A DNA stretch of 64,000 nucleotides from an uncultured Roseicyclus sp. (GTDB lineage: Bacteria > Pseudomonadota > Alphaproteobacteria > Rhodobacterales > Rhodobacteraceae): positions 1-64,000 of the forward strand of contig CANLLF010000004.1 in assembly GCA_947491935.1 (NCBI GenBank), read 5' to 3'. Position 1 is the stretch's first letter; each line of letters begins with the position of its first letter. Made by a program: the position numbers and the translations under genes. Of the stretch, positions 48,476 through 57,905 are shown one piece after another. The notes beneath the pieces are model-generated. The model was not told the origin of the DNA, ran no database searches, and saw only the letters and a list, made by a program, of their open reading frames with translations.

Positions 48476-49691
48476 GGTCACGATTGAGCGTCTGGGCCAT
48501 CATGGCGACGGCATCGCCGCGGGCCCCATCTATGTGCCGCTGACCCTTCCGGGGGAGGTCGTTTCCGGCGAACTGGAAGGGGACAGGATCGCGGCACCCT
48601 CTGTGATCACACCGTCATCCAACCGCGTCAAAGCCCCCTGTCCGCATTTCAGATCCTGCGGCGGATGCGGATTGATGCACGCATCAGATCCGTTTGTGGC
48701 GCAGTGGAAAACGGATGTGATCACAAATGCCTTGCAGGCCCATGGCCTCCCCACACCTCTGCGCCCGATCCTCACATCGGCGCCGCGCACCCGCCGCCGC
48801 GCAACCCTGGCCGGGACGCGTACAAAGAAAGGCGCGCTGATCGGCTTTCACGCCCGGAGATCAGACACGATTGTGCCGATCAGAGACTGTTTTGTGATCG
48901 AGCCAGCCCTGCTCGAAACCCTCCCCGCCCTAGAGAAAATCACGCGCCTCGGCGCGTCACGCTCCGCCGTTTTGGGCCTGTCCCTGACGCTGACAGAGAC
49001 GGGCATCGACCTGCAGGTCACCGGGGCCAAGCCGCTCGACGGACCGCTCCGCGCGGCTCTGCCGCAGGTACAGAACAGCTTCTCTCGCCTCACGTGGGGT
49101 GATGAGCCGGTTTTTGTCGACGCACAACCCCGTCTCACGCTCGGCACGGCTCAGGTCACGCCGCCGCCCGGTGCGTTTCTGCAAGCCACCCGCGACGGGG
49201 AAGCCGCCCTGCAAGCCGCCGTCGCTGAGGCCACCGATGGCGCGAAACACATCGCCGATCTGTTTTGCGGCCTCGGAACCTTTGCCCTGCCGCTGGCCCA
49301 AACCGCACCCGTCCACGCCGTCGAAGCCGCTCCCGATCTGCTGGACGCGCTCACGATGGCGGCCAACCGCACAAGCGGCCTCAAACCCATCACCGTTGAA
49401 GCGCGCGACCTCTTCCGTCGCCCGCTCCTCCCCGATGAACTGGCGACATTCGACGCCGTTGTCATCGACCCACCCCGCGCAGGGGCGGAGGCGCAGACCC
49501 ATGAGATCGCCAAGGCGCGCGTGCCGCGCATCGCCGCTATCTCCTGCAACCCCGTCACCTTCGCCCGCGACGCTGCGATCCTGACGAATGCCGGATACAT
49601 GCTCGATTGGGTACAGCCGGTGGATCAATTCCGCTGGTCCCCCCATGTGGAACTTGCGGCAATGCTCACGCTGCCCCATATCCATGCCTGA
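48468..49691 (+). CDS. RNA (uracil-5-)-methyltransferase, RlmD/TrmA family
   Basis: The 407-residue protein has an N-terminal TRAM-like segment, then the iron-sulfur cysteines C58, C64, C67 and C141 as in RlmD. The methyltransferase domain shows DLFCGLGTFALPLA, VIDPPRAGAEAQ and the nucleophile region ISCNPVTF. It should make 5-methyluridine in rRNA or tRNA with SAM. The start codon is TTG, read from the overlap with the VOC gene; no in-frame ATG or GTG is nearby. Confidence 0.88.
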   Translation: MVEVTIERLGHHGDGIAAGPIYVPLTLPGEVVSGELEGDRIAAPSVITPSSNRVKAPCPHFRSCGGCGLMHASDPFVAQWKTDVITNALQAHGLPTPLRPILTSAPRTRRRATLAGTRTKKGALIGFHARRSDTIVPIRDCFVIEPALLETLPALEKITRLGASRSAVLGLSLTLTETGIDLQVTGAKPLDGPLRAALPQVQNSFSRLTWGDEPVFVDAQPRLTLGTAQVTPPPGAFLQATRDGEAALQAAVAEATDGAKHIADLFCGLGTFALPLAQTAPVHAVEAAPDLLDALTMAANRTSGLKPITVEARDLFRRPLLPDELATFDAVVIDPPRAGAEAQTHEIAKARVPRIAAISCNPVTFARDAAILTNAGYMLDWVQPVDQFRWSPHVELAAMLTLPHIHA

Positions 49692-49712
49692 TTTCAGCAG
49701 GAGCGCGCATTG

Positions 49713-50501
49713 ATGGCGAACCAGACCTTTCGCACCCGCATGGCCGATTTCCTCGACCGGACCGAGGTGCGGAATTTCATCATCGGCGTCATCATCTTCA
49801 ACGCGATCATTCTGGGGCTGGAAACCTCCGACCCGGTGATGGCCCGCTACGGCGATCTCATCTACGCGCTCGACCGGCTCTGCCTCGGCATCTTCGTGGC
49901 CGAGATTGCGCTCAAGCTCTTCGCCCTCGGCCCGCGGTTCTTCCGGTCGGGCTGGAATCTGTTCGATTTCGTGATTGTCGGCATCGCCCTTGTGCCCGCC
50001 GGTCAGGGCCTCGCCGTTCTTCGCGCCCTGCGAATCCTGCGCGTGCTCCGCGTGGTCTCCGGCGTTCCATCGCTCCGCCGTGTGGTGGAGGGCCTTTTGA
50101 CCGCCCTGCCCGGCATGGGCTCGGTCTTCCTGCTGATGTCGATCATCTTCTACATCGGCGCGGTCATGGCGACGAAGCTCTTCTCCGACCAATTCCCGGA
50201 CTGGTTCGGAACCATCGGCCTGTCGCTCTATACGCTGTTCCAGATCATGACGCTGGAAAGCTGGTCCATGGGCATCGTCCGCCCGGTGCTGGAGGTCTAC
50301 CCCTATGCGTGGCTCTTCTTCGTGCCGTTCATCATGGTCACAACCTTCGCTGTGGTGAACCTGATTGTGGGTCTGGTGGTGAATTCCATGCAGGATGCCC
50401 ATTCCGAAGAGTCGAACGCGGCCACCGACAAGTACCGCGACGAGGTGATGGAACGATTATTGGCGATCGAAGAGAAGCTCGATAAGCAGCGCCGCGATTA
50501 G
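49713..50501 (+). CDS. Voltage-gated sodium channel of the NaChBac/NavAb type
   Basis: The 262-residue protein has one six-helix channel unit. The S4 voltage sensor carries arginines at every third position (R104, R107, R110, R113). The pore loop contains TLESWSM at 180-186, the selectivity filter of bacterial Nav channels such as NavAb. A C-terminal charged coiled coil (about 235-262) would hold the tetramer together. A TTG lies 3 nt upstream of the ATG. It ends overlapping the convergent dxs stop by 3 nt. Confidence 0.92.
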   Translation: MANQTFRTRMADFLDRTEVRNFIIGVIIFNAIILGLETSDPVMARYGDLIYALDRLCLGIFVAEIALKLFALGPRFFRSGWNLFDFVIVGIALVPAGQGLAVLRALRILRVLRVVSGVPSLRRVVEGLLTALPGMGSVFLLMSIIFYIGAVMATKLFSDQFPDWFGTIGLSLYTLFQIMTLESWSMGIVRPVLEVYPYAWLFFVPFIMVTTFAVVNLIVGLVVNSMQDAHSEESNAATDKYRDEVMERLLAIEEKLDKQRRD

Positions 50502-52417
50502 GCCCGTTTGCTCATCACTTCCACGCCCAATGTCGTCAGCACCTTCGTCTCGATATCCTCGGCATTCATCGCGGCCACCGCATACATGTCGCGGGGGCTG
50601 GCCTGATCGATGAACACATCCGGCAGCACCATAGAGCGATACTTGATCCCGGTATCAAAGATGCCCCGTTCCGCCAGCAATTGCGCCACGTGGGAGCCGA
50701 AACCGCCCACAGCGCCTTCTTCCACGGTGATCAGCGCCTCGTGATGGCGGGCCAGTTGCAGGATCATCTCTTCGTCCAGCGGCTTGGCAAACCGCGCGTC
50801 GGCGATCGTGGGCGTGATGCCCTTTTGGGACAGCGCCTCCGCCGCGTCCTGCACCTCTTTCAGTCGGGTCCCGAAATTGAGAATCGCAACACGGTTGCCC
50901 TCCAAAATCATCCGGCCTTTCCCGATCTCCAGCGCCACGCCGCGCTCGGGCATCTCCACGCCGACCCCTTCACCGCGAGGGAAGCGGAAGGCGCTGGGGC
51001 GGTCGTCGATCTCCAGCGCGGTGCGCACCATGTGGCGCAGCTCCGCCTCATCGGACGCCGCCATGACAACGAAGCCCGGCAGGTTCGACAGATAGCTGAT
51101 GTCGTAGCTGCCAGCATGGGTGGAGCCATCGGCCCCGACCAGACCCGCGCGATCAATCGCGAACCGCACCGGCAGCCGCTGGATCGCCACATCGTGGACA
51201 ACCTGGTCATAGCCCCGCTGCAGGAAGGTCGAATAGATCGCGGCAAACGGTTTCAACCCGCCAGCGGCCATGCCTGCACAGAATGTCACCCCATGCTGCT
51301 CCGCAATTCCCACGTCAAAACAACGGCTTGGGAACCTCTCGGCGAAGAGGTCGAGCCCGGTCCCGTCCGGCATCGCGGCGGTCACGGCCACCACCTTCGG
51401 GTCATCCATCGCCTCGGCGATCAGCGATTGCGCAAACACTTTCGTGTAGCTCGGCGCGTTGGACGGCGCTTTCTTCTGCTCCCCGGTCTTGATGTCGAAC
51501 TTGGCCGTCGCATGGCCCCGGTCCGCACGATGCTCGGCGTAACCTTTGCCCTTCTTAGTGATCGCGTGGATCAGGATCGGGCCATCGGCACGGACCTTCA
51601 CGGTGCGCAGAACCGACAGCAGGCTTTCCATATCGTGGCCATCGATCGGGCCCACATAGGAAAACCCAAGCTCCTCAAATAACGTGCCGCCCACCGTGGC
51701 GGCCTTCAACAGCTCCTTCGCGCGCCGCGCACCCTCCTGGAACGGCTCCGGCAATAGCGACACGGCGCCCTTGGCCGCGGCCTTCAATTCCTGGAACGGG
51801 GCACCGGCATAAAGCCGCGACAGGTAGGAGGACATCGCGCCCGTGGGCGGCGCAATCGACATCTCATTGTCGTTCAGGATCACGATCAACCGCTTGCCCA
51901 TATGGCCCGCATTGTTCATCGCCTCATAAGCCATGCCACCCGACAGCGCGCCATCGCCGATCACCGCAATCGCATCGCCATGGCCGGTGTCGCAATCGCC
52001 GCCCAGATCCCGAGCCACCGCAAATCCCAAAGCGGCGGAAATAGACGTGGAGGAATGCGCCGCGCCAAACGGGTCGTAGGCGGATTCCGTGCGTTTGGTG
52101 AAACCGCTGATCCCGTCCTTCTGGCGGATGGTCAGCATCTTTTCCCGCCGCCCGGTCAGAATCTTGTGGGGGTAACATTGGTGCGACACGTCCCAGATCA
52201 GCTTGTCGCGCGGCGTATCGAACACGGAATGCAGCGCCACCGTCATCTCCACCACGCCCAGGCCCGCCCCGAAATGCCCACCGGTCTGGCTGACGGTCCA
52301 AATCATCTCGGCGCGCAGCTCATCGGCGAGGCGGCGCAGTTCAAGATCGCTCAACTGCTTGAGATCACTGGGAGATTGGACCCTGTCGAGCAGGGGCGTA
52401 TTCGGGCGCTCGCTCAT
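50498..52417 (-). CDS. dxs: 1-deoxy-D-xylulose-5-phosphate synthase
   Basis: Dxs condenses pyruvate and glyceraldehyde-3-phosphate, the first step of the MEP isoprenoid pathway. The 639-residue protein has the thiamine diphosphate motif [32 protein letters not shown], and the pyrimidine-domain segment [13 protein letters not shown]. It starts at [10 protein letters not shown]; nine upstream in-frame codons are possible but unneeded. ispA lies 16 nt upstream on the same strand, and xseB before it. Confidence 0.96.
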   Translation of the reverse strand: MSERPNTPLLDRVQSPSDLKQLSDLELRRLADELRAEMIWTVSQTGGHFGAGLGVVEMTVALHSVFDTPRDKLIWDVSHQCYPHKILTGRREKMLTIRQKDGISGFTKRTESAYDPFGAAHSSTSISAALGFAVARDLGGDCDTGHGDAIAVIGDGALSGGMAYEAMNNAGHMGKRLIVILNDNEMSIAPPTGAMSSYLSRLYAGAPFQELKAAAKGAVSLLPEPFQEGARRAKELLKAATVGGTLFEELGFSYVGPIDGHDMESLLSVLRTVKVRADGPILIHAITKKGKGYAEHRADRGHATAKFDIKTGEQKKAPSNAPSYTKVFAQSLIAEAMDDPKVVAVTAAMPDGTGLDLFAERFPSRCFDVGIAEQHGVTFCAGMAAGGLKPFAAIYSTFLQRGYDQVVHDVAIQRLPVRFAIDRAGLVGADGSTHAGSYDISYLSNLPGFVVMAASDEAELRHMVRTALEIDDRPSAFRFPRGEGVGVEMPERGVALEIGKGRMILEGNRVAILNFGTRLKEVQDAAEALSQKGITPTIADARFAKPLDEEMILQLARHHEALITVEEGAVGGFGSHVAQLLAERGIFDTGIKYRSMVLPDVFIDQASPRDMYAVAAMNAEDIETKVLTTLGVEVMSKRA

Positions 52418-52433
52418 CTCGGCTCGCCTTTCG

Positions 52434-53300
52434 CTACTTGTCACGGGATATTATGTAATGCGCCAGATCGCGAAGGCTCTGCGCCTTATCGCCATAGGGC
52501 TGAAGGGCCGCACTTGCCTCCGCCACCAGTGATTGCGCATGGGCCTTGGCCTCATCCAACCCCAGCAGCGACACAAACGTCGCCTTGCCCGCATCGGCAT
52601 CCTTGCGGAGCGCCTTCCCGGCGGTTGCGGCATCGCCTTCCACGTCCAGCACATCATCGGCAATCTGGAACGCCTTTCCGATCGCCTGCGCATAGGCGCG
52701 GAGCGGACGCGGGTCCGCCTCACCCAGAATCGCACCGGCCCGCGCGGGCCATTCAATCAGGCGCCCGGTCTTGTTGGCCTGCAATTCGGTGATCTCGACA
52801 AGGTCCAACGGGCGATCCGCGGTTTCGGCAGCGATATCCTGTGCCTGCCCCAAAACCATGCCCTGCGCGCCGGAGGCCTGGGCCAGCGTCGCGACAAGCG
52901 CGATGCGCTGCTCGGCCGTGCCCGCCGCCTGGCGGCTCAACAGTTCAAACGCGAAACTCTGAAGCGCGTCGCCCACCAAAACGGCCGTCGCCTCATCCCA
53001 CTTCTTATGGACCGTCGGCTGGCCCCGCCGCACATCGTCATCATCCATGCAGGGCAGATCATCATGGACCAGCGAATAGGCATGCAGGCATTCCACCGCC
53101 CCCGCCGCATACAGCGCGCGCTCCACCGGAACGCCGAAAAGGCCCGCGGATTCAAGGGCCAGAAACCCGCGCAGGCGCTTGCCGCCGCGCGTGGCATACC
53201 GCATGCCCCGGGCGATGTTGTCATCGCCCAGCCGGGCCATCTGATCTGTGAGGAAGTCTTCGATGCGGCTCTGCGCATCGCTCAGCGCCGTCTGAAACAC
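52434..53300 (-). CDS. ispA: Geranyl/farnesyl diphosphate synthase
   Basis: The enzyme chains isoprene units from IPP and DMAPP. The 288-residue polyprenyl synthase has the first Asp-rich motif [10 protein letters not shown] at 80-89 and the second (DDVLD) near 216. [13 protein letters not shown] is the IPP-binding region. The start codon is GTG. It sits between xseB (3 nt gap) and dxs, the usual xseB-ispA-dxs operon of this group. Confidence 0.95.
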   Translation of the reverse strand: MFQTALSDAQSRIEDFLTDQMARLGDDNIARGMRYATRGGKRLRGFLALESAGLFGVPVERALYAAGAVECLHAYSLVHDDLPCMDDDDVRRGQPTVHKKWDEATAVLVGDALQSFAFELLSRQAAGTAEQRIALVATLAQASGAQGMVLGQAQDIAAETADRPLDLVEITELQANKTGRLIEWPARAGAILGEADPRPLRAYAQAIGKAFQIADDVLDVEGDAATAGKALRKDADAGKATFVSLLGLDEAKAHAQSLVAEASAALQPYGDKAQSLRDLAHYIISRDK

Positions 53301-53303
53301 CTG

Positions 53304-53546
53304 TTACAGGCCCTCGACCGGAGTCGCGCCCGTCGGCTGGCCATTCGCATCCAGGGTGATCTGCGCCACCTTTTCCTCGGCCTCTTTCAGCTTGGCTTCA
53401 CACCGCGCCTTCAGCGCCGCGCCGCGCTCATACAATTTGATCGAGTCCTCAAGGGCCACATCGCCCCGGTCGAGCTGGGTCACCACCTGCTCCAACTCGC
53501 GGATCGCGTCTTCGAAGCTCATCTCTTCGATGGGTTTATCGCTCAT
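53304..53546 (-). CDS. xseB: Exodeoxyribonuclease VII small subunit
   Basis: The 80-residue protein has the compact XseB signature: FEDAIRELEQVVTQLDRGDVALEDSIKLYERG. With XseA it degrades single-stranded DNA. It is the first gene of the xseB-ispA-dxs chain; its start overlaps the stop of the deacetylase gene by 4 nt. xseA is not in the window. Confidence 0.93.
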   Translation of the reverse strand: MSDKPIEEMSFEDAIRELEQVVTQLDRGDVALEDSIKLYERGAALKARCEAKLKEAEEKVAQITLDANGQPTGATPVEGL

Positions 53547-54460
53547 GATCCCTCCGCCAGTTCCGCCACATGGGCCACGACACCTTCGCCAAGCCCCTGC
53601 AAATCATACCCGCCTTCCAGTGTCGAGACTATGCGCCCCTCGCAGACCTCATCGGCCACGGTCACCAATGCGCGGCTCACCCAGGCGAAATCCTCGGTTT
53701 CCCACAGAAGATTGGCCAGTGGATCGCGGATATGGGCATCAAACCCGGCGGAAATCAGGATCAAATCGGGCTGAAACTCCCGCAGGCGGGGGAAGACATG
53801 GCTTTCATATCTGGACCGCATCGCCAACCCGTCCGATCCCGGCGGCAGCGGCAGGTTCACGATATTGTCGGAGCCGCCCCGCTCATGCACCGCACCCGAT
53901 CCGGGATAAAGCGGCATCTGATGCGACGAGATGAACAGCGCGCGCGGTTCATCCCACAGAAGATCCTGTGTACCGTTGCCGTGATGCACGTCGAAATCCA
54001 CAATCGCAACTCGCGACAGCCCGTGGCGCTCAAGGGCATGGCGCGCGGCAATGGCGATATTGCCGAACAGGCAGAACCCCATTGCGCGCGTTTTTTCGGC
54101 GTGGTGGCCGGGTGGACGCGTGGCGACAAAGGCGCGCTTATGGGCCCCCGAAAGAACCCGGTCCACGGCCAGCAGGCAACCGCCCACGCCGCGCATCGCG
54201 GCCTCCCACGTGCCAGGGGACGCGCTGGTATCAGCGTCGATCTGGACCATACCCGTCATCGGCTGCGCCTCGCGCATGGCGTTGATGTAGGATTGCGGGT
54301 GGCACAGCGCGACATCGTCCTCGACCGCCAGCGGCGCCTCCGCCCGCTCCGCCTCCACATCGGCCAGAACGGCGAAGACTGTCTCAAGCCGCGCGATGCG
54401 TTCGGGGTGCCCTTCCGGCATGTCGTGGCTCAGGCCCGCGGGGTTGTTGATGATCAGCAT
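53543..54460 (-). CDS. Histone deacetylase-family (acetoin utilization/APAH-like) hydrolase
   Basis: The 305-residue protein has the class II/APAH-type zinc hydrolase motifs: RPPGHHAEK near 114, DFDVHHGNGTQDLL near 155 and SAGFDAH near 245. These carry the His pair and zinc ligands, so it should be active on an acetylated small molecule, polyamine or lysine. It overlaps xseB by 4 nt, an arrangement I recall from other Rhodobacteraceae. The true substrate is unknown. Confidence 0.88.
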   Translation of the reverse strand: MLIINNPAGLSHDMPEGHPERIARLETVFAVLADVEAERAEAPLAVEDDVALCHPQSYINAMREAQPMTGMVQIDADTSASPGTWEAAMRGVGGCLLAVDRVLSGAHKRAFVATRPPGHHAEKTRAMGFCLFGNIAIAARHALERHGLSRVAIVDFDVHHGNGTQDLLWDEPRALFISSHQMPLYPGSGAVHERGGSDNIVNLPLPPGSDGLAMRSRYESHVFPRLREFQPDLILISAGFDAHIRDPLANLLWETEDFAWVSRALVTVADEVCEGRIVSTLEGGYDLQGLGEGVVAHVAELAEGS

Positions 54461-54835
54461 GAAGTGGGATCCTCTTCCGGGCGGAAGGTGAATACGGATC
54501 GGGGCGAGAGGTCAAACAGGTTTGGCTGGTGGGTCGGGGTGCGGGGCCAAAGCACGGAGACGACTTAGCCGTCCTTCGCGCTAAGCGCGGCCGAGGGCGG
54601 CAAGGAGCCCAAATTACTTAGTGCTGCACCTGAAATGAATGACGGCAATTTGGTGTCATTGACTATGACCCTGTCATAGGGCTAGACGAAATATATGATG
54701 AATTTGTTTTTCGCAATGAACGGCTATTATCCCCAGCTTCGATAGCTGCGGGTCATTCATCATGAGTTTTCCGCTGGCCTGACAGCGGTTGACAACAAAC
54801 GACCTTCTGCCGGGTGGCATGACCAGAGGTCGAAA
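54461..54835. other. AT-rich intergenic region at the left edge of the island
   Basis: I find no credible gene in these 375 bases. GC falls visibly from about 54600 onward, where AT-rich text such as aaatatatgatgaatttg appears. This marks the transition into the lower-GC island. The end near 54830 holds the Shine-Dalgarno agaggt for the TyrA-like gene. Confidence 0.5.
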
Positions 54836-55630
54836 ATGAACATTCAGAAAAGAAATAGACGGAAAAACACCCTTGGTATCGTCGGGTTTGGGGCCTTCGG
54901 GCAGCTTGCAGCCCAGCATTTACGAGAGTACTTCGAACTATCCGTCTATGATCCAATTGCCAGCCGAGCTCATGCTGCCCAGCAACTCGGTGTGGGTTTT
55001 TCTTCAATGGATGCTGTATCGCGGTGTGACGTGGTCTTGATTGCTTCACCTGTCGCTAGCTTTGAAGATGTCGTAGGAGCAATCGCGGCCGCATGTAGAC
55101 CTGGCGCGTTGATTGTTGATGTAGGATCGGTGAAGGTGCAACCCTCTGAGATCATGCACCGAGTCCTGCCAGGCGACGTAGAAATCATAGCGACCCATCC
55201 CCTATTTGGTCCCCAAAGTGCCCGAAACGACATCAAAGGTCTCAAAATTGCGGTGTGCCCCATTCGAGGAACAATGCACGCGCGTTTTGCGGCGTTTCTT
55301 CGAAAATCGCTCGGGCTGAAAGTCGTTTTGACGACGCCCGAAGCACACGACAAAGAAGCAGCCATGGTTCAAGGGCTAACACACTTGATCGCAAAAGTTC
55401 TCTCCAACATGGGGCCGCTACCGACACTTATGACAACGAAAAGCTTCGAATTGCTGTCCGAGGCAGTTGCGATGGTTCAGTATGACGCACCTGAAGTGTT
55501 CGAAGCGATAGAAAAAGCTAACCCCTATGCGGAGAATGTGCGGCGTCGATTTTTTGATCTGTCAGCTGAGCTGAATCGTGAGCTTGAATCGCGCTGCGAT
55601 ACCAAGCCACGCGCATTGAGCGGACATTGA
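54836..55630 (+). CDS. TyrA-like prephenate/arogenate dehydrogenase
   Basis: The 264-residue protein is a stand-alone TyrA domain: NAD loop IVGFGAFGQLAAQHL at 14-28, ATHPLFGPQS with the expected His, and MVQGLTHLIAKVL. The combination resembles plant arogenate dehydrogenases more than the usual bacterial prephenate enzymes, judging from memory. It would convert prephenate or arogenate in tyrosine synthesis, with NAD(P). GC is near 50 percent in stretches I counted, well below the flanks, so the gene was probably acquired. It has no operon partner. Confidence 0.75.
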   Translation: MNIQKRNRRKNTLGIVGFGAFGQLAAQHLREYFELSVYDPIASRAHAAQQLGVGFSSMDAVSRCDVVLIASPVASFEDVVGAIAAACRPGALIVDVGSVKVQPSEIMHRVLPGDVEIIATHPLFGPQSARNDIKGLKIAVCPIRGTMHARFAAFLRKSLGLKVVLTTPEAHDKEAAMVQGLTHLIAKVLSNMGPLPTLMTTKSFELLSEAVAMVQYDAPEVFEAIEKANPYAENVRRRFFDLSAELNRELESRCDTKPRALSGH

Positions 55631-55828
55631 AAGACAATTGGTGGGAGTCGGCTCTAATCCGCAGCGCGGACCCAGGGCATGGGCAAGATCTTGTGCCTAT
55701 AACGAATGTCCGGTCTGACCGGCCGTGGCGCGGCGTAACGATCACGAGGTAAGTGATCTGTATGGGCCGAGCGCACCCGGCCTTTCGCCGCCATCACCCG
55801 ACGTAGCGGTACGGGAATATCGAATTAA

Positions 55829-56206
55829 CTAAACCTTACCCGCCAGATACTTGTTGCGGGCGTCGAAGAACAATTGCCGCGCGACCGGTCCTCCTCCGGT
55901 CATTCGGTCCACCTCTACGACGAATGCCGACCACTCCTTTTTGTAGAAGTGGTCGGTTTCCGTAGGCAAATACTCGTTAATCAAATCAATCGTACACATG
56001 GCACTGAAGTAGCTCAGCCCGTCTACACTTGCCAAGACCGACAAAAAGACATGTCCAAAAGGCTTTTTCCTCGGAAATCCGGTCTCGATCCGCATCCAGG
56101 CGTCAGCGTAGCCTCTGATCCGGTATCGTGGATGTGCAGATATCTGCAACGACCGACCACCTCCCTGCCCAAAGGGGTCGTTGGCGCAGCCACAGCGAAA
56201 GCTCAC
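55829..56206 (-). CDS. Hypothetical protein in the low-GC island
   Basis: A 125-codon frame whose C-terminal two-thirds reads like a protein (SVLASVDGLSYFSAMCTIDL, HFYKKEWSAFVVEVDRM, LFFDARNKYLAGKV). The first 37 codons look less convincing, and an internal ATG at 56095 gives an 88-residue form. I know of no match. It might be the end of a decayed mobile-element gene. It is flanked by non-coding stretches of 198 and 255 nt. Confidence 0.4.
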   Translation of the reverse strand: MSFRCGCANDPFGQGGGRSLQISAHPRYRIRGYADAWMRIETGFPRKKPFGHVFLSVLASVDGLSYFSAMCTIDLINEYLPTETDHFYKKEWSAFVVEVDRMTGGGPVARQLFFDARNKYLAGKV

Positions 56207-56437
56207 TTTGTCCCGCGGTGCGGACCTGTGCGGTAAGTATCCGGCGGGTTAACAGCGGCGAAGCCGCTATGGGTCATCACGTCCTGACACGTCGAACGAT
56301 CCCAAAAGACCCCGCGCGACCCGTAGTGGGTGCAACCCACCATGTGCACAACCTCCCCCCCCAAGGATGCCTGCTCAGCGGCCCAATAAGCAGTTAATAT
56401 CAATAATTTTTTCGTTATATTACAAATGCTTAACCCA

Positions 56438-56457
56438 GGTTATCAACCTTGATAACC
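56438..56457. repeat. Inverted repeat downstream of petR
   Basis: A perfect dyad ggttatcaa-cc-ttgataacc lies 4 nt beyond the petR stop. It could form a hairpin at the end of the petP-petR transcript, but no T-tract follows on the minus strand. Smaller perfect hairpins lie at 56254-56268 (agcggc-gaa-gccgct) and 56326-56340 (gtgggt-gca-acccac) within the same island edge. Confidence 0.5.
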
Positions 56458-56461
56458 CCCC

Positions 56462-57172
56462 TCAGTCGGGGGACAGCATGTACCCCGCCCCACGCACGGT
56501 CTGCAGGTAGCGCGGCTGTTTTGGGTTGGTTTCCAGCTTGCGGCGCAGGCGGGTGATCTGCACGTCGACCGCCCGCTCCTGCACCGGTTCGCCGCCCACC
56601 TTGTCGCGGTTCAAAAGGCTCACCAGATCCGCCCGGCTCAGCGCCTCACCCGGCTGATGGGCAAAGATCCGCATCAACGCGGCCTCCGTCGCCGTCAACC
56701 GTACCGGCTGCTGCCCTTCCCACATCTCCCCGCGTTCTATGTCGTAGCGGATCGGCCCAAGATAGAGGACCTGCGGCACGGTCGCTTCCTCATCCGGCAC
56801 CGGCATCCGCCGCAGGATCGCGTTGATCCGCAGCAGCAGTTCCTTGGGCTCGAACGGCTTGGGCAGGTAATCATCCGCCCCCGCTTCCAGCCCCTCGATG
56901 CGATCTTCCGCCTCCCCCTTGGCGGTCAACAGCAGGATCGGCGTGGATCGATCCGCGCGGATATGGCGGCACAGGCTCAGCCCGTCTTCACCCGGCATCA
57001 TCACGTCCAGCACGATCATGTCGAAGCTGAGGCCATCCAGCAGCTTCCGCGCATGGGCCGCATCCCGTGCGCCCGAGGCCATGAACCCGTTTCGCATCAG
57101 GAATTTCTGCAACAGGGTGCGGATGCGTTCATCGTCATCGACGATCAAAAGATGTGCGCCGATATCCATCAT
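56462..57172 (-). CDS. petR: OmpR-family response regulator PetR
   Basis: The 236-residue protein has a receiver domain (acidic residues VDDDER, phosphoacceptor D56 in VLDVMMPG, K near 105 in LPKPFEP) and a winged-helix DNA-binding domain with RAVDVQITRLRRKLE. Its pairing with an adjacent MarR gene matches petP-petR of Rhodobacter capsulatus, where PetR affects cytochrome bc1 and other functions. No kinase is adjacent. A second in-frame ATG 3 nt in is possible. Confidence 0.85.
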   Translation of the reverse strand: MMDIGAHLLIVDDDERIRTLLQKFLMRNGFMASGARDAAHARKLLDGLSFDMIVLDVMMPGEDGLSLCRHIRADRSTPILLLTAKGEAEDRIEGLEAGADDYLPKPFEPKELLLRINAILRRMPVPDEEATVPQVLYLGPIRYDIERGEMWEGQQPVRLTATEAALMRIFAHQPGEALSRADLVSLLNRDKVGGEPVQERAVDVQITRLRRKLETNPKQPRYLQTVRGAGYMLSPD

Positions 57173-57197
57173 AAACGGCCCTCTGGTCGGAATGTCA

Positions 57198-57713
57198 TCA
57201 TTGGTTGTGATCCACCCCGTCCAGGTAGTGCCGTCGCATGTCGGGATCCATCATCTCTTCCAGCACCGCGCGAAACCCGGCCACGGCATCGGGCCCGGCA
57301 TTCCGAAAGGCCGACCGCATCCGGTTGCGCTGCGCCTCGCTGAGCGCGCGTTCAAGGACCTCGCCTTCGCCGGTCAGAAACAGGTGCCGCTCGCGTTTGT
57401 CCCGTGTGCCCACGCGAGCCTCCACAAGGCCATCCTCCACCAGCGTCCGCAGCACCCGGTTGAGCGATTGTTTGGTGACCCCAAGGATTGACAGAAGGTT
57501 GTTCACCGTGGTGCCGGGGGACCGGTTAATGAAATGCACGGCGCGGTGATGGGCGCGGCCATATCCCTGTTCAGCAAGGATCCGGTCGGGATCGGCGGTG
57601 AACCCGCGATAGGCAAAAAACATCGCCTCGATCCCGCGGCGCAAATGGTCATCCGTCAGGAACAGAAGCGTGTCGCCCCGCCCCATACTGGCGCTCGCCG
57701 TTCGCTCAGCCAT
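57198..57713 (-). CDS. petP: MarR-family regulator PetP
   Basis: The 171-residue protein has the MarR winged helix (TVNNLLSILGVTKQSLNRVLRTL, then the wing DKRERHLFLTGEG). It lies 25 nt upstream of petR on the same strand, the order known from Rhodobacter. The divergent gene is ilvE. A strong dyad at 57813-57852 in the shared upstream region is a likely binding site. Confidence 0.85.
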   Translation of the reverse strand: MAERTASASMGRGDTLLFLTDDHLRRGIEAMFFAYRGFTADPDRILAEQGYGRAHHRAVHFINRSPGTTVNNLLSILGVTKQSLNRVLRTLVEDGLVEARVGTRDKRERHLFLTGEGEVLERALSEAQRNRMRSAFRNAGPDAVAGFRAVLEEMMDPDMRRHYLDGVDHNQ

Positions 57714-57812
57714 GGATGTCCCCCTTCGTCAGACCGGTCTTCCCGGGATTTTGGTCAGTTTATGTCAGCCTTGTTGACTTTCCAAGAATCAATTGTTAGC
57801 CAAACTGGCGTT

Positions 57813-57852
57813 TTGCGTAATTTTATGTCCGAAACGGACGTATATTGCGCAA
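57813..57852. promoter_or_regulatory. Dyad-rich operator candidate between petP and ilvE
   Basis: TTGCGTAA (57813-57820) and TTGCGCAA (57845-57852) are 32 bp apart centre to centre. Between them is gtccg-aaa-cggac (57827-57839), a perfect 5-bp dyad. The inner centre is off the outer centre by half a base pair. It lies 100 nt upstream of petP and 53 nt upstream of ilvE, so it could control either or both. A MarR or OmpR protein would fit, as both are encoded next to it. Confidence 0.55.
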
Positions 57853-57905
57853 CATTAGGAAACCTGCGCTCGGGTGGAAGCGGGCAATCGGGAAAGGAAG
57901 GGACC

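Noticed and set aside
48957-50402. A 481-codon open frame opposite the RNA methyltransferase and sodium channel
   Set aside because: Composition is dominated by His, Arg, Glu and Gly, and both opposing genes have diagnostic motifs.
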